Source: Deltaproteobacteria bacterium (GTDB lineage: Bacteria; Desulfobacterota; Syntrophobacteria; Syntrophobacterales; Syntrophobacteraceae). Taken from it: a stretch of DNA of 64,000 bases. The translations under genes were made by a program, and so were the position numbers. Positions 8,668 through 17,641 of this stretch are shown piece after piece; within the stretch, counting starts at the first letter, position 1, and each line of letters opens with the position of its first letter. The notes below the pieces were generated by a model. That model was given only the letters and a program-made list of their open reading frames with translations, had not been told where the DNA came from and made no database searches. The stretch spans positions 1 through 64,000 of the forward strand of contig JAKAJS010000010.1 in the NCBI GenBank assembly GCA_021813685.1. Reading direction: 5' to 3'.

Positions 8668-9621
8668 TTGACCACCAAACTTGTCCGGATAGCCACACGG
8701 GGCAGCATGCTTGCACTCAGGCAGAGCGGGATGATGAAAGCCGCCCTGGAGAAGATCTGGCCCGAAATCCGGTTTGAGCTGCAAACGATCAAAACGACCG
8801 GCGATAAAATAACCGACGTTCCGCTCTCCCGGGTGGGCGGCAAGGGCCTTTTTGTCAAGGAAATCGAAGACGCGCTCCTGGATGGCTCCGCGGATCTTGC
8901 GGTCCACAGCATGAAGGACGTTCCTGCCGTTTTGCCCGAAGGCCTCACTATCGCCGCCCTGCCCGAGCGCGAAGACCCGCGCGATTGTCTTATCGCAAAA
9001 GAGGCAAAAGCGGTTGAAGAGCTGCGGCAGGGGGCGATTGTCGGGACGAGCAGCCTTCGGCGCGCGGCGCAGATGCGCGCCCTGCGTCCCGATTGCGAAA
9101 TTCGCGATCTGCGCGGGAATCTGGATACACGCCTTCGAAAACTCGATGAAGGGCTCTTTGACGCCATCATCCTCGCCGCCGCCGGACTCAACCGAATGGG
9201 GTGGCAGAAAAGGGCGACTGTTTGCATGGACCCGAGCGCGTTCGTTCCCGCCGTAGGGCAGGGCGCGCTGGCCGTTGAGACCAGGGCCGAAGACCCGCAG
9301 ATCCGGCGGCTGCTCGAACCGCTCGACCACTTCGAAACCGCTGTGGCGCTGCGGGCCGAGCGGAGCCTTCTCGGCGAACTCGAAGGAGGCTGCCAGGTCC
9401 CCATCGGCGGCCATGCGCGCATCTCCGGAAAAACGGTCGAACTTTCGGGCCTCGTCGCCTCGCTCGACGGCCGTCAACTGTTTCGAGCCGTGGGCACTGC
9501 GCCCCTGGAGGAAGCCGAACTCCTCGGAAAACGAGTTGCGGCCCAATTGCTCGATCTTGGCGCCAGAAAAATCCTCGATGACATCTACCGGGCCGAAACG
9601 GCGGACCCCGGCAGTGTGTGA
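8668..9621 (+). CDS. hemC: Hydroxymethylbilane synthase (porphobilinogen deaminase)
   Basis: The enzyme joins four porphobilinogen units into hydroxymethylbilane, the linear precursor of uroporphyrinogen III. RIATRGSMLALRQ at the N-terminus, LSRVGGKGLFVKEIE, HSMKDVP and the cofactor-cysteine region LEGGCQVPIGG (dipyrromethane attachment Cys) are present. A TTG at 8668 with GAGGGG seven bases upstream gives 317 residues, the normal length; the longer frame from 8602 overlaps the zinc-ribbon gene. The gene is followed directly by the fused cobA-hemD gene, so both next steps are encoded together. Confidence 0.95.
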   Translation: MTTKLVRIATRGSMLALRQSGMMKAALEKIWPEIRFELQTIKTTGDKITDVPLSRVGGKGLFVKEIEDALLDGSADLAVHSMKDVPAVLPEGLTIAALPEREDPRDCLIAKEAKAVEELRQGAIVGTSSLRRAAQMRALRPDCEIRDLRGNLDTRLRKLDEGLFDAIILAAAGLNRMGWQKRATVCMDPSAFVPAVGQGALAVETRAEDPQIRRLLEPLDHFETAVALRAERSLLGELEGGCQVPIGGHARISGKTVELSGLVASLDGRQLFRAVGTAPLEEAELLGKRVAAQLLDLGARKILDDIYRAETADPGSV

Positions 9622-9644
9622 TGTAGAGTAGAAAAGAGAATGGT

Positions 9645-11180
9645 GTGAAAAAAGGCAAGGTCTATCTTGTGGGAGCGGGACCGGGAGACCCGGGCTTATT
9701 TACGCTGCGGGGCAGGCAGGTCCTGGAGATGGCCGAAGTGGTGATCTTCGATTACCTGGCCAACGAGGAACTGCTCAAATTCGCCCCGCCCACCGCCGAG
9801 CGCATCTACGTCGGGAAAAAAGGCGGAGATCACACCCTGGGGCAGGAAGGAATCAACGCGCTTCTGGTAGAAAAGGGGCGCGAAAAGATCGTTGTACGGC
9901 TAAAGGGCGGAGATCCTTACATTTTCGGCCGTGGCGGAGAGGAGGCGCAGGCCCTGGTCCAAAACTCCATCCCCTTCGAAACCGTTCCCGGAATCTCGGC
10001 CGCCGCTGCCGTGCCGGCCTATGCAGGCATACCGCTTTCCCACAGGGACTTTACCTCCACCATAGCCTTCATTACGGGCCATGAAAGGGCCGATAAGGAG
10101 GAAGGCGACTCCAAGATTGCCTGGGATAAGATAGCCACCGGTGCAGGAACGCTTGTGTTCTTCATGGGGGTGAAAAACCTCCCGGAAATCTGCCGGAAAC
10201 TCATTGCCTGCGGCAGGCCCGCCGATACGCCCATAGCGCTTGTGCGCTGGGGCACCACCCCGATGCAGCAGACCGTTTCGGGAACCCTTTCGGATATTGT
10301 GGAAAAGGTCAGAGCGGCCAATTTGCAGCCGCCGGCGGTGATCATCGTGGGCGAGGTCGTAACATGCCGCGACGAGCTCAACTGGTTCGAAAAACGGCCG
10401 CTTTTCGGTAGAAAAGTGGTGGTCACGCGGGCAAGAGAGCAGGCGAGCGATTTCAAGGCGGCGCTCGAGGGCCTTGGTGCGGAGTGCATCGAGTTTCCCA
10501 CCATCGCCGTCGCTCCCCCTCCTTCCTGGGCGCCCCTCGATGAGGCGATCACCGTTCTTTCCAGCTATGACTGGATCATCTTTACGAGCGTAAACGGCGT
10601 GAAATCCTTTCTTGGAAGAATGCAGGCCGCAGGAAAGGACGCCCGCGACCTCCACGCGATTCGCCTTGCGGCCATTGGCCCCAAGACCGCCGAAGCCCTC
10701 GAAGCGGTGATGCTGCGACCCGATCTGGTCCCGTCCGAATACCGCGCCGAGGCGGTCCTGGAAGCCCTGGCGGATTACGACGTCCGGGGAAAGCGCTTCC
10801 TTATGCCACGAGCGATGGCAGCTCGCGAAATCCTGCCCGAAACACTGATAGAACGCGGCGCGAAGGTCGATGTCGTTCCCGCTTACCAGACAGTGCTTCC
10901 TGAAGGGGATGCTCAAAAAATCCGCTCCCTTCTGGCCGATTGCCGGATAGATTGCCTCACTTTCACCTCCTCTTCAACCGTTTCAAACTTTTTCTCCCTG
11001 ATCGGAAAAGAGGAGTTCGCGCGCTGCAAAGAGAAGACGGCTATTGCCTGTATCGGCCCCATAACGGCCCAGACCGCCGCGGGGTTCGGTCTTACGACCG
11101 ACATCATGCCCTCCGAATACACGATCCGGGGGCTGGTCGATTCCATTGTCGCCTACTTTGAACAGGGGAGCCGCCGTTAA
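9645..11180 (+). CDS. cobA: Fused uroporphyrinogen-III methyltransferase / uroporphyrinogen-III synthase
   Basis: The 511-residue protein has two enzymes in one chain. Residues 1 to about 245 are the SAM uroporphyrinogen-III C-methyltransferase (VGAGPGDPGLFTLRG near the start, then LKGGDPYIFGRGGEE), which makes precorrin-2. Residues about 255-511 are a HemD-type synthase (VVVTRAREQ, then FTSVNGVKSF and FTSSSTVSNFF), which closes hydroxymethylbilane to uroporphyrinogen III. The order of activities in the chain is the reverse of the pathway. Such fusions are common in anaerobic bacteria that make sirohaem, haem by the alternative route, and cobalamin. The start is GTG 9645 with a weak purine-rich ribosome site. 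Confidence 0.94.
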   Translation: MKKGKVYLVGAGPGDPGLFTLRGRQVLEMAEVVIFDYLANEELLKFAPPTAERIYVGKKGGDHTLGQEGINALLVEKGREKIVVRLKGGDPYIFGRGGEEAQALVQNSIPFETVPGISAAAAVPAYAGIPLSHRDFTSTIAFITGHERADKEEGDSKIAWDKIATGAGTLVFFMGVKNLPEICRKLIACGRPADTPIALVRWGTTPMQQTVSGTLSDIVEKVRAANLQPPAVIIVGEVVTCRDELNWFEKRPLFGRKVVVTRAREQASDFKAALEGLGAECIEFPTIAVAPPPSWAPLDEAITVLSSYDWIIFTSVNGVKSFLGRMQAAGKDARDLHAIRLAAIGPKTAEALEAVMLRPDLVPSEYRAEAVLEALADYDVRGKRFLMPRAMAAREILPETLIERGAKVDVVPAYQTVLPEGDAQKIRSLLADCRIDCLTFTSSSTVSNFFSLIGKEEFARCKEKTAIACIGPITAQTAAGFGLTTDIMPSEYTIRGLVDSIVAYFEQGSRR

Positions 11181-11219
11181 GACACAGCATTATACGGGAA
11201 AGCTTGAAGGAGATTTGTG

Positions 11220-11702
11220 ATGGAATGGCGCGAAGTGATCGAGCACCCGAGTCTGCAGGACCTGCCTTTCAAAATAGAGACGAATGCGGAAGGCTACATT
11301 ATGATGGTCGCGGCCAAAAATAAGCACAGGGAGTTTCAGATCCGAATCGCAGCCTGGTTCCAAAGCCACGGAGAAGAAAACAGGGCCATCGTCGAGTGCA
11401 ATATTCAAACCTCCGACGGAGTCAAAATCGCCGACGTTGCCTGGAGAAGTGCTGAGTTCCCGGGAAGGAACAAGTATAACGATCCTTACCAGGAGTCTCC
11501 CGAGGTGATTGTCGAAGTGATATCGCCCTCCAACAGTGAAAGGGCAAGAAAACACAAAATGGCCTTGTATTTTGAGAGGGGCGCCAGGGAGGTTTGGTTC
11601 TGTGGCGACGATGGCGATATGCGTTTTTTCGATTCGCGGGGAGAATTGGAAAGAAGCGTGATGTTCAAAGAATTTCCGGTGCGCATCGATATCGATGCAT
11701 GA
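11220..11702 (+). CDS. Uma2 family endonuclease-like protein
   Basis: This 160-residue product fits the Uma2 (DUF820) family, a PD-(D/E)XK-like fold. It has VADVAW-type core IADVAWRS, then SPEVIVEVISPSN and the basic KHKMALYFERGAREVW segment. Cellular function of the family is not settled, and it spreads in many copies in some bacteria. AAGGAG at 11207-11212 selects ATG 11220 rather than the GTG three bases earlier. It sits alone between the haem genes and the CoA-transferase gene, nine bases before the latter. Confidence 0.85.
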   Translation: MEWREVIEHPSLQDLPFKIETNAEGYIMMVAAKNKHREFQIRIAAWFQSHGEENRAIVECNIQTSDGVKIADVAWRSAEFPGRNKYNDPYQESPEVIVEVISPSNSERARKHKMALYFERGAREVWFCGDDGDMRFFDSRGELERSVMFKEFPVRIDIDA

Positions 11703-11711
11703 GGGATCGTT

Positions 11712-12887
11712 ATGGAACAAGCTCTATCCGGACTGAAAGTTCTGGATCTTACGAGGCTTTTGCCCGGGCCGTTTTGCTCGATGCTCCTGGCCGACCTCGG
11801 CGCGGATGTAATCAAGGTGGAAGAGCCGGGGATCGGCGACTACATCCGGGCATGGACGCCCCGAATCGGGGGAAGCAGCGGATATCACACGGTGCTCAAC
11901 CGCAACAAGCGATCTCTTACCCTGAACCTCAAGAAGCCTGAAGGCCGGGAGATCTTCGAAACGCTTGCCGCGGGCGCAGATGTGGTGCTCGAAGGCTTTC
12001 GGCCCGGGGTCATGGCGAAGCTGGGGCTCGACTTTAAGAGTCTTGAGCGAAACAATCCGCGCCTGGTCTACTGTTCCATCAGCGGCTACGGCGCAGAGGG
12101 AATGTATAGAGACAAAGCGGGGCACGATATCAATTACCTCGCGCTTTCCGGCGTGCTCTCCCATAGCGGCATAGATCGACCGACGCTTAGCGGCGTCCAG
12201 ATTGCCGATCTTGGCGGCGGAGCCCTCATGGCCGCCTTTTCGATACTCGCCGCTCTTTTTGCGCGCGAGCGGCTGGGAAGAGGGCAGTTTATCGATATCT
12301 CGATGACCGACGGGGCTCTCGCCTGGAACTGCATGCGATGGGGAAAGTTCATCGCGGGGGGCGAGGTGCCTGCTCCCGGAGATGACATGCTGAACCACGG
12401 AATCGCCTGCTACAACATCTACCGGACCCGCGACGACAGGTTCATGAGCCTCGGGGCGCTGGAGCCGCAGTTTTGGAAATCCTTTTGCCGCACGGCGGGC
12501 AGGCCCGAATGGGACACGCCGCTCTATTTCCAGCCGGGCGCCCACCAGAGGGAGCTGATCGAGTCCGTTACCGAATTTTTCCTGCAGAAGAGCATGGCGG
12601 AGTGGGTGGAGTGGTTCCGGGACGCGGACTGTTGCTGTGAGCCGGTGCTGAACCTGGATGAGGTGATGGAGAGCTCTCTTGCCAAAGAGCGCGCCATGGT
12701 TGTCGATCTCGTTCACGCCTCCTGGGGCGCCTATAAGCAACTGGGGATAGCGCCCAAGTTCTCCCTTACCCCCGGCGGCCTTCGCTCTCATGCCCCGGGC
12801 CTTGGCGAGCACACACGCCCGATCCTCGAAGAACTGGGATACTCGCCGGCCCGAATCGAGGAGCTGAAGAGTTCCGGGGCAGTGTGA
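11712..12887 (+). CDS. CaiB/BaiF family (type III) CoA-transferase or racemase
   Basis: The 391-residue protein belongs to family III CoA-transferases. It begins with SGLKVLDLTRLLPGPFC and contains EGFRPGVMAKLGL, then GHDINYLALSG (about 137-147), whose Asp is the catalytic residue of the family. GHDINYLALSG is especially like alpha-methylacyl-CoA racemase, so it may epimerise 2-methylacyl-CoAs rather than move CoA. No acyl-CoA genes are adjacent, so the substrate cannot be named. It would act in the cytoplasm. Confidence 0.88.
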   Translation: MEQALSGLKVLDLTRLLPGPFCSMLLADLGADVIKVEEPGIGDYIRAWTPRIGGSSGYHTVLNRNKRSLTLNLKKPEGREIFETLAAGADVVLEGFRPGVMAKLGLDFKSLERNNPRLVYCSISGYGAEGMYRDKAGHDINYLALSGVLSHSGIDRPTLSGVQIADLGGGALMAAFSILAALFARERLGRGQFIDISMTDGALAWNCMRWGKFIAGGEVPAPGDDMLNHGIACYNIYRTRDDRFMSLGALEPQFWKSFCRTAGRPEWDTPLYFQPGAHQRELIESVTEFFLQKSMAEWVEWFRDADCCCEPVLNLDEVMESSLAKERAMVVDLVHASWGAYKQLGIAPKFSLTPGGLRSHAPGLGEHTRPILEELGYSPARIEELKSSGAV

Positions 12888-12894
12888 CCGGACT

Positions 12895-13635
12895 ATGAAG
12901 CTTTTAAAGCTCCTGATCTTTTCGGCATGCGTTCTTGCACTCTGTGCGGGGACGGCAAGAGCTGCATCCAGTTTCGCTACGGATACCATAAATACTTCCG
13001 AAGGCCCGCTCCAAATCACCTTTCTCGGCCACGCATCCCTTAGAATGCATTTTACCGGCAGGTACATCTATATCGACCCTTCCTCGGTTGCCACCGATTT
13101 TTCCGGTATGCCCAAGGCCGACGTCGTCTTTTTCACCAACCAGCACAAAGACCATTTCGATTTGAAAGCGTTGCGGGAAATAAGCAACCGGGACACGATG
13201 GTTGTGATTCCGGAAATCTGCGCGCTGAAATATCGGGAAGGGCTGGTGATGAAAAATGGCGACTTCAAGAGTATCCGCGGCCTGAACGTCCGGTGCGTTC
13301 CGGCCTACAATATCGTTGAATTGAGCCCTTCGGGCTTTCCGTATAATTTCAAGGGAATAGGAAACGGCTACGTCATCGGGTTCGGGGATAAGAACGTCTA
13401 CATCGCGGGAGACACGGAGAAGATACCCGAAATGGATAAACTGGGCCGTGTCGATGTCGCTTTCCTTCCGATCGGCCTTCCCGACGCCATGACTCTGGAA
13501 ATGGCGGTCGATGCGGTAAAGGCGATAAAGCCCGCGATACTCTATCCCTACCGCTACGGCGATACGGATCTTGCCAGGCTTGAGGAAATGCTCAAGGGCT
13601 CCGGGACCGAGGTCCGAATCCGCAACATGAAATGA
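12895..13635 (+). CDS. Exported metallo-beta-lactamase-fold hydrolase with altered metal motif
   Basis: A signal peptide is clear (LLIFSACVLALCAGTARA, cleavage likely near residue 23). The 246-residue chain then follows the MBL fold of UlaG-like proteins: FLGHASLRMHF, YIDPSS, TNQHKDHFD, and IAGDTEKIPEM. The canonical metal motif is HxHxDH; here the first His is Asn (NQHKDH), so one metal ligand is changed. Function is unknown; it may be a periplasmic hydrolase or a derivative with altered metal use. It follows the CoA-transferase by seven bases and overlaps the region of the nagZ start. Confidence 0.8.
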   Translation: MKLLKLLIFSACVLALCAGTARAASSFATDTINTSEGPLQITFLGHASLRMHFTGRYIYIDPSSVATDFSGMPKADVVFFTNQHKDHFDLKALREISNRDTMVVIPEICALKYREGLVMKNGDFKSIRGLNVRCVPAYNIVELSPSGFPYNFKGIGNGYVIGFGDKNVYIAGDTEKIPEMDKLGRVDVAFLPIGLPDAMTLEMAVDAVKAIKPAILYPYRYGDTDLARLEEMLKGSGTEVRIRNMK

Positions 13636-13649
13636 GGAAGCGAATAAGT

Positions 13650-14633
13650 ATGAGCGATGCGGGGATTCATCTTTTTGTCGGTTTTAAAGGCCTGGATATC
13701 GACGAGGAGCTAAAACATCTTCTCAAGGAATATCAGCCGGCCGGGGTCGTATTGTTCAAGCGAAATATCGAGGGGCGCGAACAGCTCGAATCTTTGGTTG
13801 CGAACGCACAGGCGTTTTCCATGGAGCGACTCGGACGTCCGCTTCTTTTTGCCATAGACCAGGAGGGGGGAAGCGTCCAAAGGCTCGCGGCCCACTACAC
13901 GCCGCTTCCCTCGGCGCAGGAGCTTGCCGGAAAGGGGCCGGAGGCAGTTGCCCGCTGGGCTGCAACGTGCGCGGCAGATCTCCGGAAAATCGGCGTGCAG
14001 ATAGACTTCGCTCCGGTTCTGGATATTGTCGCCCGGGGAGAAGCCAGCTTCATGGAGTCCCGTTCCTTTGGCGAGACCCCCGAAGAGGTTTCGAAACTGG
14101 GCGGAGTCTGGATCGAAACGCTCCAGGGAAACGGGGTCTCGGCAACGGCAAAGCATTTTCCCGGGCTTGGACGCGCTCAACTAGACCCGCACCATTTTGC
14201 GCCCGTCATCTCCGGGGAGCGAGAAGAGGACTTCCGGTTCGATCTGGTTCCGTTCGAGGCCTCCGTAAGGGCCGGAGTGCACTGCATGATGACCTCGCAC
14301 GCGGTCTACCGGGCCGTGGACCCTATGCTCCCTGCGACCTTTTCCCGCGAAATCTGCCGCACCCGGCTGCGGGAGCGCATGGGTTTCAATGGCGTCCTTT
14401 TCGCCGACGACCTCGATATGGCCGCCATCTGCGAAAACTATTCGCCCGAACAGGCAGCCGACCTGGGGCTTGCCTGTTCGATAGACTTTTTCCTGCTCTG
14501 CCAGAGGTCTGAGAGCATAGAGCCCATGCACCGTGCGCTTTGCGATCGGCTGAAGAAAGACTCCCTTCTGCAGGCCTTTCATCGCGAATCGGTGCAAAGG
14601 ATAGAAACGCTGATCGAGTTTCATCGAAGATAG
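13650..14633 (+). CDS. nagZ: Beta-N-acetylhexosaminidase, glycoside hydrolase family 3
   Basis: The 327-residue single-domain GH3 enzyme matches NagZ, which removes N-acetylglucosamine from muropeptides in cell wall recycling. Visible marks are PAGVVLFKRNIE, FAIDQEGGSVQRL, the substrate loop KHFPGLGRAQLDPHH (canonical KHFPGHGD..DSH, so the general acid His region is altered to GLG but the distal HH is kept) and the nucleophile segment LFADDLDMAAI. GAGGAAG at 13635-13640 favours ATG 13650 over ATG 13632, which overlaps the preceding stop. It is likely cytoplasmic, with no signal peptide. Confidence 0.88.
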   Translation: MSDAGIHLFVGFKGLDIDEELKHLLKEYQPAGVVLFKRNIEGREQLESLVANAQAFSMERLGRPLLFAIDQEGGSVQRLAAHYTPLPSAQELAGKGPEAVARWAATCAADLRKIGVQIDFAPVLDIVARGEASFMESRSFGETPEEVSKLGGVWIETLQGNGVSATAKHFPGLGRAQLDPHHFAPVISGEREEDFRFDLVPFEASVRAGVHCMMTSHAVYRAVDPMLPATFSREICRTRLRERMGFNGVLFADDLDMAAICENYSPEQAADLGLACSIDFFLLCQRSESIEPMHRALCDRLKKDSLLQAFHRESVQRIETLIEFHRR

Positions 14634-14645
14634 GGGAGAAAGAAT

Positions 14646-15581
14646 CTAGCGCAAATAATCGTGTTCGATCGTGCGCACGAGGTTGGCCATGGTTGCGTAG
14701 CAGGGTGTCGGAACACCGGTTTGTTTTCCGTATTCCACGACTTTCCCGCCCAGAAAATCGATTTCGGTTTGCGTCTTATTGGCGATATCAACGCACATCG
14801 AATCCTTGTGGAGGCCGACCTTTTCGAGATAGCCCATGATCTGGGTGAGGTAGTCCGGACCCAGGTCGTATCCTTTGGCCTTGGCCACGGCAATCACTTC
14901 CCGGAAGCATGCGTCTGCGATTTCGCGGGTCGGGGGAAACTCGAGGGCCTCTTTGATGGTTTTGTCCGTTACCGCGCAAATAGAGGCCATGGTGCATTTC
15001 ATCACCATTTTCTTCCAGACGTGGAGTTTTATGTCTTCGACAAAATCGGTATCGAGGCCGCCGGAGGATAGCTGCGCGGCCAACCGCTCTCCGAGAGCGC
15101 GTTTATCGGGCAGAAGGGCCCCGAGGAAGTTGGGGCGGTTAAAGAAGGTTACGTCCGATTCGGCGGCCCCTTTGAGAGCGGCACCGAAATTGAGCGACAT
15201 GCGCAATGCGGTCTCGGGGCCGAAGGTTTCCGCGATCAGGTCCTCGGTTCCCAGGCCGTTGTGGGCGCTCACGATTTTGGTCTGCGGACGGACAAGAGGC
15301 TTCAGGCTATCGAGCACCGAGTGCAGGTGAAAGGTTTTGGTGCAGATGAAAATGACGTCGGGAGGATTTGTGGCCATTCGGGCGACGCTGTCGAGGACGT
15401 TTTTGACCGGAACCTCGAAGGTAAGTTGTCCGGTGATGCGGATGCCGTTTTGTTCCAGCTCGAGCCTGCGGGCGGGGCTGCGCACGACGATCATGGTTTG
15501 CGGGTCGGCTCGCAGCAGGGCCGCCGCGACAACGGCTCCGGTAGCCCCGATGCCTATGACTGCACTTCTCAAATCGCTCAT
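14646..15581 (-). CDS. panE: 2-dehydropantoate 2-reductase family protein
   Basis: The 311-residue NADPH-dependent reductase starts with AVIGIGATGAVVAAALL, a Rossmann nucleotide motif, and carries CTKTFHL and AHNGLGTEDLI. The C-terminal helical domain has the family lysine region KLHVWKKMVMKC and the ending SMCVDIANKTQTEIDFLGG. The family reduces ketopantoate to pantoate for CoA synthesis; some members act on related 2-oxo acids. It is convergent to nagZ with only 12 bases between the genes and lies downstream of nadK on the same strand, which fits a supply of NADP. Confidence 0.85.
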   Translation of the reverse strand: MSDLRSAVIGIGATGAVVAAALLRADPQTMIVVRSPARRLELEQNGIRITGQLTFEVPVKNVLDSVARMATNPPDVIFICTKTFHLHSVLDSLKPLVRPQTKIVSAHNGLGTEDLIAETFGPETALRMSLNFGAALKGAAESDVTFFNRPNFLGALLPDKRALGERLAAQLSSGGLDTDFVEDIKLHVWKKMVMKCTMASICAVTDKTIKEALEFPPTREIADACFREVIAVAKAKGYDLGPDYLTQIMGYLEKVGLHKDSMCVDIANKTQTEIDFLGGKVVEYGKQTGVPTPCYATMANLVRTIEHDYLR

Positions 15582-15609
15582 ATCGGAGACGACTCCTTTC
15601 CCGCGGGGA

Positions 15610-16461
15610 TCATTGCTGGCCCCACTTGAGTTTTGACCTCAGGATCTCGAAGTGATCGACGCCCGGCGTTCGGATAAAGCGCAGCGGAACGGCGGCGGCG
15701 GTAACCGAGACCTGGTCGAAGTCACGGATCGGGCACCCTATCTGTCCGTCGCAGGTGAGGGTAACGTCTGTTGCCGGCTCGGCCACCTCGACCATGACGG
15801 TGACTTCGGCCGGAAAGACAATGGGGCGGTTGGCAAGGCTGAAAGGGCAGATCGGCGTTAGGATGACAACGCGTGCGGTCGGGAAAATGATCGGCCCGCC
15901 CGCGGAGATGTTGTAGGCCGTAGAGCCTGTGGGGGTGGAGATGATGAGGCCGTCTCCGCGGTAATGGGTGAGAAAATGGCCGTTAATGGAAGCGTGAAGA
16001 TCGATTATGCGGGCGAGGGCTCCCTTGTTGATCACGGCATCGTTCAGGACGCGGTGGCTGAAAATCTCCTCGCCGTCGCGCCGGACGGTTACCCGCAGGG
16101 CCATTCGCTCCTCGACTTCGAAGTTGCCGGAAAGAATCTTTTCAAATTCGGCAAAACAAGTCTCCGCGTTGATCTCTGTGAGAAACCCCAACCCCCCGAG
16201 ATTTACGCCTACGATGGGTATCGGCCGCCGCTCGATAAAGCGTGCGACGCTCAGGAATGTCCCATCGCCTCCCACCACGATGACCGCCTCGACTTGCTCC
16301 GGGATCTCGATTTTTTCGTAGGTGCAGCTCACTCCGGCGTTATCGATGTTTTCCCTGATGAAAACCTCTACGCCCCGCTCCCGGAACCATTGCTCGAGCT
16401 CGCAGGCAAGCCGCGCGGCCTCGGGGCGCATGCGTTTATATATGATCGATACGTGACGCAT
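15610..16461 (-). CDS. nadK: NAD kinase
   Basis: This 283-residue enzyme phosphorylates NAD to NADP. The GGDGTFL motif (VVGGDGTFLSVARF), LNDAVINKG and PTGSTAYNISAGGP are present and in order. GGAGGAG four bases before ATG 16461 decides this start over the ATG at 16479. The gene is 28 bases upstream of the ketopantoate reductase gene, an NADPH user, and probably forms an operon with it. It is divergent from the GGDEF response regulator. Confidence 0.95.
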   Translation of the reverse strand: MRHVSIIYKRMRPEAARLACELEQWFRERGVEVFIRENIDNAGVSCTYEKIEIPEQVEAVIVVGGDGTFLSVARFIERRPIPIVGVNLGGLGFLTEINAETCFAEFEKILSGNFEVEERMALRVTVRRDGEEIFSHRVLNDAVINKGALARIIDLHASINGHFLTHYRGDGLIISTPTGSTAYNISAGGPIIFPTARVVILTPICPFSLANRPIVFPAEVTVMVEVAEPATDVTLTCDGQIGCPIRDFDQVSVTAAAVPLRFIRTPGVDHFEILRSKLKWGQQ

Positions 16462-16650
16462 CGAACTCCTCCACAACACAAAATCCTGCAGACAGGCTGC
16501 CGAATTATATAAAAATATTTGTCAAAATCCTCCGGTTGCTCTAACTTGCGTTAGATCGACCAGTGTAACTGCCTATAGGCCGTTATTGTACAGGAGTCAA
16601 TAGATTTGCCGCTCAGCAGGGCAATTCCCGGGGTGGCACAGAGGTGGCCG

Positions 16651-17568
16651 ATGCAATCAGAGCAGCAAAGCGCAGTTCCTTCTCAGGCGATACTCGTGGT
16701 GGATGACGAGCCGCAGGCCTGCGAAATTATCTCGGATGCCCTGAGTGCATGGGGGCACAAGGTCGATATCGCCTATAACGGCGGGGAGGCGTTGGAGAAA
16801 ATAAAAGGGAAAGATTTCACGATCGTCATCACCGATATGGATATGCCCCGAATCGACGGGATGGAGTTGATCGAGCACGTGGCCAAAGAACATTCCCAGA
16901 TCGATGTGATCGCGATCACCGGGCATATCATGAAGTACAAGTACACGGAAGTGGTGGAAGCCGGAGCTGCGGATTTCATTACGAAGCCTTTTTCCCTCAA
17001 TGAACTGGAGGCGAAGCTGAACCGGCTGATCCGGGAGCGATGCCTGCGGGAGGAGCTCGAAAGGCTGGCCGTGCGCGATCCCCTGACCTCTTTGCACAAC
17101 CGCCGCTCTTTTGAGGAAAATGCGCGCAGGGAGGCCATGCGCGCGGTTCGCTATAAGCACACGCTGTTCCTTTTCTTTATGGATGTGGACAACTTCAAAA
17201 AATATAACGACGTGTACGGGCATCGAGCAGGCGACGGGCTGCTGATCAAGGCCGGAGAGCTGCTCACCGGGTCGATCCGGGAAAATATCGACAGTGTCTA
17301 CCGCTACGGGGGCGATGAGTTCGTCATGCTTCTGCCCCACCTTCCCGTGGACCAGGCGAGAGGGGTTGCCGAGCGCATCTCGTGGAAATTCAACCTATTG
17401 AATTGCCAACCCACTGCCTTTTCCGTCGGCATCGCCAGGTTCATAGAAAAATCGGGTACGATCGACCAGGATATCGAGGATATGATCCTTCGGGCAGATA
17501 GGGCGCTCTATACGGCCAAAAGGGACCCTGACAATAATCACGTCCATGTCGATGAGGATTCGTGCTGA
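16651..17568 (+). CDS. Response regulator with GGDEF diguanylate cyclase output
   Basis: The protein (305 residues) has a receiver domain (about 12-128: VVDDE acidic pair, phospho-acceptor in TDMDMP, AITGH threonine, TKPFS lysine) and a GGDEF domain (about 140-295) with an intact YRYGGDEF active site. It should make cyclic di-GMP on phosphorylation. The inhibitory RxxD site five residues before GGDEF reads ENID, so product inhibition through that site is not expected. No histidine kinase is adjacent. GAGGTGG at 16641 supports ATG 16651; a TTG at 16606 after AGGAG is an alternative start. Confidence 0.9.
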   Translation: MQSEQQSAVPSQAILVVDDEPQACEIISDALSAWGHKVDIAYNGGEALEKIKGKDFTIVITDMDMPRIDGMELIEHVAKEHSQIDVIAITGHIMKYKYTEVVEAGAADFITKPFSLNELEAKLNRLIRERCLREELERLAVRDPLTSLHNRRSFEENARREAMRAVRYKHTLFLFFMDVDNFKKYNDVYGHRAGDGLLIKAGELLTGSIRENIDSVYRYGGDEFVMLLPHLPVDQARGVAERISWKFNLLNCQPTAFSVGIARFIEKSGTIDQDIEDMILRADRALYTAKRDPDNNHVHVDEDSC

Positions 17569-17612
17569 GAGCCACAAAAGATAAATAAAACTCTGCGTTT
17601 ATGATTAATCTC

Positions 17613-17641
17613 TTGACTCTGCTTGGAGCGTACTTTATATA
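17613..17641 (+). promoter_or_regulatory. Sigma-70 promoter upstream of speD
   Basis: TTGACT (17613-17618) and TATATA (17636-17641) are separated by exactly 17 bases. Transcription would start near 17648, leaving a leader of about 360 bases before speD. No other gene follows before speD, so this is its most likely promoter. Confidence 0.65.
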
